A stretch of 64,000 bases of DNA from CBDCYN01 sp965224205 (lineage in GTDB: Bacteria > Planctomycetota > Phycisphaerae > Phycisphaerales > Phycisphaeraceae): the NCBI GenBank assembly GCA_965224205.1, contig CBDCYN010000009.1:124001-188000 (forward strand), read 5' to 3'. Below, piece after piece: positions 62,104-64,000 of this stretch. Within the stretch, counting starts at the first letter, position 1, and each line of letters starts with the position of its first letter. The notes under the pieces were generated by a model that worked only from the letters and a program-made list of their open reading frames with translations, was not told the origin of the DNA and did not search any database. The position numbers and the translations under genes were made by a program.

Positions 62104-63309
62104 TTACGCCACGGTCTTCGCCGTCCGGTTTAGCTCCCGGCTTAGTTGGCGGATGGCTTGGCGGATGCGTTGCTCATTCTCGACCAGGGCCATGCGCACG
62201 TACCCTTCGCCCAGGTCTCCGAACGCGGCGCCCGGGGTCATCGCGACCTCGGCCTGGTCGACCATCGCCATGGTGAAGTCGACCGTGCTGTTGTTGTAGG
62301 CCGCCAGGTGCTGAGGGTTGACCTTGGCCCAGACAAACATCGAGGCTTTCGGGGTTTCAACCTCCCACCCCAGCCGCTGCAAGCCGCGCACCAGCACGTC
62401 ACGACGCTGCTGATAAATCTGGGCTTGGTTTTCGATGTGCTTGCCCCCCTCGCGCATCGCGATGATCGCGGCGATCTGGACCGCTTGGAAGATCCCGTAG
62501 TCGTAATAACCCTTGATCGTGGCCAAGGCCCCGACCATCTGCGGGTGCCCGGCACAGAACCCGATCCGCCACCCGGCCATGTTGTACGGCTTGCTCATGG
62601 TGGTAAACTCGACCCCGAATTCTTTCGCCCCGTCGGCCTGGAGGAAGCTGGGGGCTTGGTACCCGTCGAAGCAGGTCTCCCCGTACGCGAAGTCGTGGAT
62701 CACCATCACCTGGTGCTTGTCCGCGAGGCGGACGACCCGGTCAAAGAAGCGCGGCTCGACCGTCATCGCGGTCGGGTTGTGGGGATAGTTAAGGATGATG
62801 ACCTTCGGCTTGGGCGTAAGGTGCTCGAGCTTGTCTTCGATCCGGGTCAAGAACGCCTCGTCATTGCCCAGGGGCACCGAGATGGCGCTGGCCCCGGCCA
62901 AGATGACCGCGTAGGTATGGATCTGGAACGCCGGGTTGCCCACGACCGCGGTATCGCCGGGCCCCAACATCGCCAGACATAAATGGCTAAACCCCTCTTT
63001 GGAGCCGATGGTGGCGATCGCCTCGGTATTGGGATCAAGCTCCACGTCCCACTTCTTGCGGTACTTGATCGCCAGGTCGCGGCGCAGGTTGTAAACCCCC
63101 GCTGAGACCGAATACCGGCTGTTGCGCGGGTCGAGCACCGCTTCGCGGAGTTTGTCCACGACCGGTTCGGGTGGGGCGTCGGACGGGTTGCCCATGTTCA
63201 TATCGATGACATCCGCGCCGGCTTTACGCCGCTCATAGATGAGGTGCTTGAGCTTGCCGAGGATATAGGGCGGCAGTCGCTCGATCCGGCTAGACACTTC
63301 GATTTGCAT
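62104..63309 (-). CDS. PLP-dependent aminotransferase, class I/II (alanine aminotransferase AlaC-like)
   Basis: A 401-residue fold-type I aminotransferase. It begins MQIEVSSRIERLPPYILGKL and contains DVIDMNMGNPSDAPPEPVVD, YSVSAGVYNLRRDLAIKYRK, ILNYPHNPTAMTVEPRFFD, HDFAYGETCFDGYQAPSFLQ and TMSKPYNMAGWRIGFCAG, where the Lys binds PLP and the Arg contacts its phosphate. The sequence follows the AlaC / LL-DAP-aminotransferase-like subgroup, usually pyruvate-glutamate (alanine) transaminases. The start at 63309 is homology-based; the frame continues to 63402 into the R1 repeat. No strong ribosome binding site. Confidence 0.93.
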   Translation of the reverse strand: MQIEVSSRIERLPPYILGKLKHLIYERRKAGADVIDMNMGNPSDAPPEPVVDKLREAVLDPRNSRYSVSAGVYNLRRDLAIKYRKKWDVELDPNTEAIATIGSKEGFSHLCLAMLGPGDTAVVGNPAFQIHTYAVILAGASAISVPLGNDEAFLTRIEDKLEHLTPKPKVIILNYPHNPTAMTVEPRFFDRVVRLADKHQVMVIHDFAYGETCFDGYQAPSFLQADGAKEFGVEFTTMSKPYNMAGWRIGFCAGHPQMVGALATIKGYYDYGIFQAVQIAAIIAMREGGKHIENQAQIYQQRRDVLVRGLQRLGWEVETPKASMFVWAKVNPQHLAAYNNSTVDFTMAMVDQAEVAMTPGAAFGDLGEGYVRMALVENEQRIRQAIRQLSRELNRTAKTVA

Positions 63310-63359
63310 GATTTCTACAGGGGTCCCATAAGAAAAGTTAGCATCGTCGGTGTCGACAC

Positions 63360-63463
63360 ATCTCGCATCAAAATACCGCGTCATACCGCGTCGATGACGC
63401 ATACGACCTTAAAAAATTTTCCGCTTACCCGACGCGGTGTTTTGATACGAGACGCATATATCT
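63360..63463. repeat. dispersed intergenic repeat R1, copy D (two ends back to back)
   Basis: TCTCGCATCAAAATACCGCG at the left is the reverse complement of the R1 distal end, and CCGACGCGGTGTTTTGATAC at the right is the same end in direct orientation. The two outer blocks form an inverted repeat around about 60 bp. Confidence 0.65.
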
Positions 63464-63506
63464 CCATAAACAAAGTCAACCACAAACGCCCCCTACCGCA
63501 GCGCGA

Positions 63507-64000
63507 TCACGGTGCGGGCCATGCCCTCTGTGGGCCGATAACCTGTTTTTCCCAGCTCTTCTTTAACGTCGGGTGAAGGATAATCACGTCAGCCTCACTG
63601 AGCATAGTATTAGCCAGCCGCCGCATCAGCATCGCTTCGACCCGTCGCCTCACTCGTTGGGTGAGGTCTTCTCTAACATCGTCTAGCTCGACCTGTTTAG
63701 CGCTGATTTTCCGCTCTAGCTTCAGGATCAGGAAACGGTCTTCAAGGGCGATCGGTTCACTAACGGCGCCGGGTTCGATCTTGGTTAGGGTATCGCGCAC
63801 CGCCTGAGGATAGGTAGCATCGACCAGGCTGATGGGCTCCAACAGGCCGCCCCGATCGGCGCTGGGATCGAGGCTGAACCGAGCCGCCAGGTCAGTGAAA
63901 GGCTGCCCGGACCGAGCCAGCTGGATCACCCGGGCGGCTTGGGCGGCGGTATCGCAGACGATCACCCGCGCCACATACCGCGGTCCGTAGACAAGCTCAT
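63507..64000 (-). CDS. PpiC/SurA-type peptidyl-prolyl isomerase, C-terminal part (5' end outside window)
   Basis: The frame is open to the right edge (ELVYGPRYVARVIVCDT...), so the N-terminus lies outside; about 164 residues are visible. The parvulin rotamase domain is recognisable: VARVIVCDTAAQAARVIQLA, FTDLAARFSLDPSADRGGLL, EPISLVDATYPQAVRDTL, EPGAVSEPIALEDRFLILKL. A C-terminal helical segment (VRRRVEAMLMRRLANTML) follows. The C-terminal location of the parvulin domain suits periplasmic SurA/PrsA-like chaperones. Confidence 0.85.
   Translation of the reverse strand, partial: ELVYGPRYVARVIVCDTAAQAARVIQLARSGQPFTDLAARFSLDPSADRGGLLEPISLVDATYPQAVRDTLTKIEPGAVSEPIALEDRFLILKLERKISAKQVELDDVREDLTQRVRRRVEAMLMRRLANTMLSEADVIILHPTLKKSWEKQVIGPQRAWPAP

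Noticed and set aside
1..64000. CRISPR arrays, rRNA and tRNA genes
   Set aside because: No regularly spaced direct repeats, no rRNA-like segments, and no cloverleaf-like sequence noticed in the gaps by eye; a dedicated tRNA search was not possible.

Overview
The window reads as a chromosomal segment of a Gram-negative planctomycete, most likely near the Phycisphaerae. Evidence seen in the sequence: high GC with long antisense shadow frames; a planctomycete-style LExRxLxSA motif at the N-terminus of an FG-GAP surface protein; a TPR protein fused to two RNA-polymerase alpha-CTD-like domains; an ECF-like sigma factor with an unknown companion; outer-membrane genes (TpsB/Omp85 transporter, HldE, Wzm/Wzt-type export); and three families of short intergenic repeats. 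A complete ectoine synthesis and uptake locus suggests a saline habitat. The taxonomic call is inference.

Layout: 0-12 kb holds scattered single genes (MscS channel C-terminus, pilin-like protein, UvrD/PcrA helicase, Mn-type SOD, AIM24 protein, SDR, TpsB transporter). 11.9-18.3 kb is the osmoprotection locus: a divergent MarR regulator, ectABC and ehuBCDA. 18.3-21.2 kb carries the FG-GAP protein with an IS630-family element inserted 56 bp upstream of its start. 21.4-35.9 kb is housekeeping: prfA, a TPR protein, rdgB, hisI, the TPR-alphaCTD protein, then nusA, infB, DUF503, rbfA, an HhH-GPD protein and hisG. 36.1-41.7 kb holds a large TPR lipoprotein read through about nine frame changes, then rpsF, ssb and rplI. 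41.8-47.9 kb (minus strand) is a polysaccharide export and modification cluster. 48.2-57.0 kb holds the sigma-like gene, hldE, atpC, two peroxiredoxins, an AT-rich gene-free island and a chemoreceptor. 57.3-62.0 kb is the most unusual block: a zinc metallopeptidase, an Anbu-type proteasome-like protease, an alpha-E protein lacking its N-terminal half, a circularly permuted ATP-grasp enzyme and a divergent RimK-type ATP-grasp ligase. An aminotransferase and a partial PPIase close the window.

Genes working together: EctB, EctA and EctC make ectoine while EhuABCD recovers it, probably under the MarR protein. NusA, IF-2 and RbfA form the conserved transcription/translation cluster. The 57-62 kb block looks like a peptide or amide ligation and proteolysis system. 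Several genes, including essential rpsF and ssb, read as frameshifted; the simplest explanation is residual indel errors in the assembly, concentrated at 36-41 kb. Two gene-free AT-rich stretches (about 28.0-28.4 kb and 53.6-54.4 kb) contain hairpins or terminators that look like small RNA genes.
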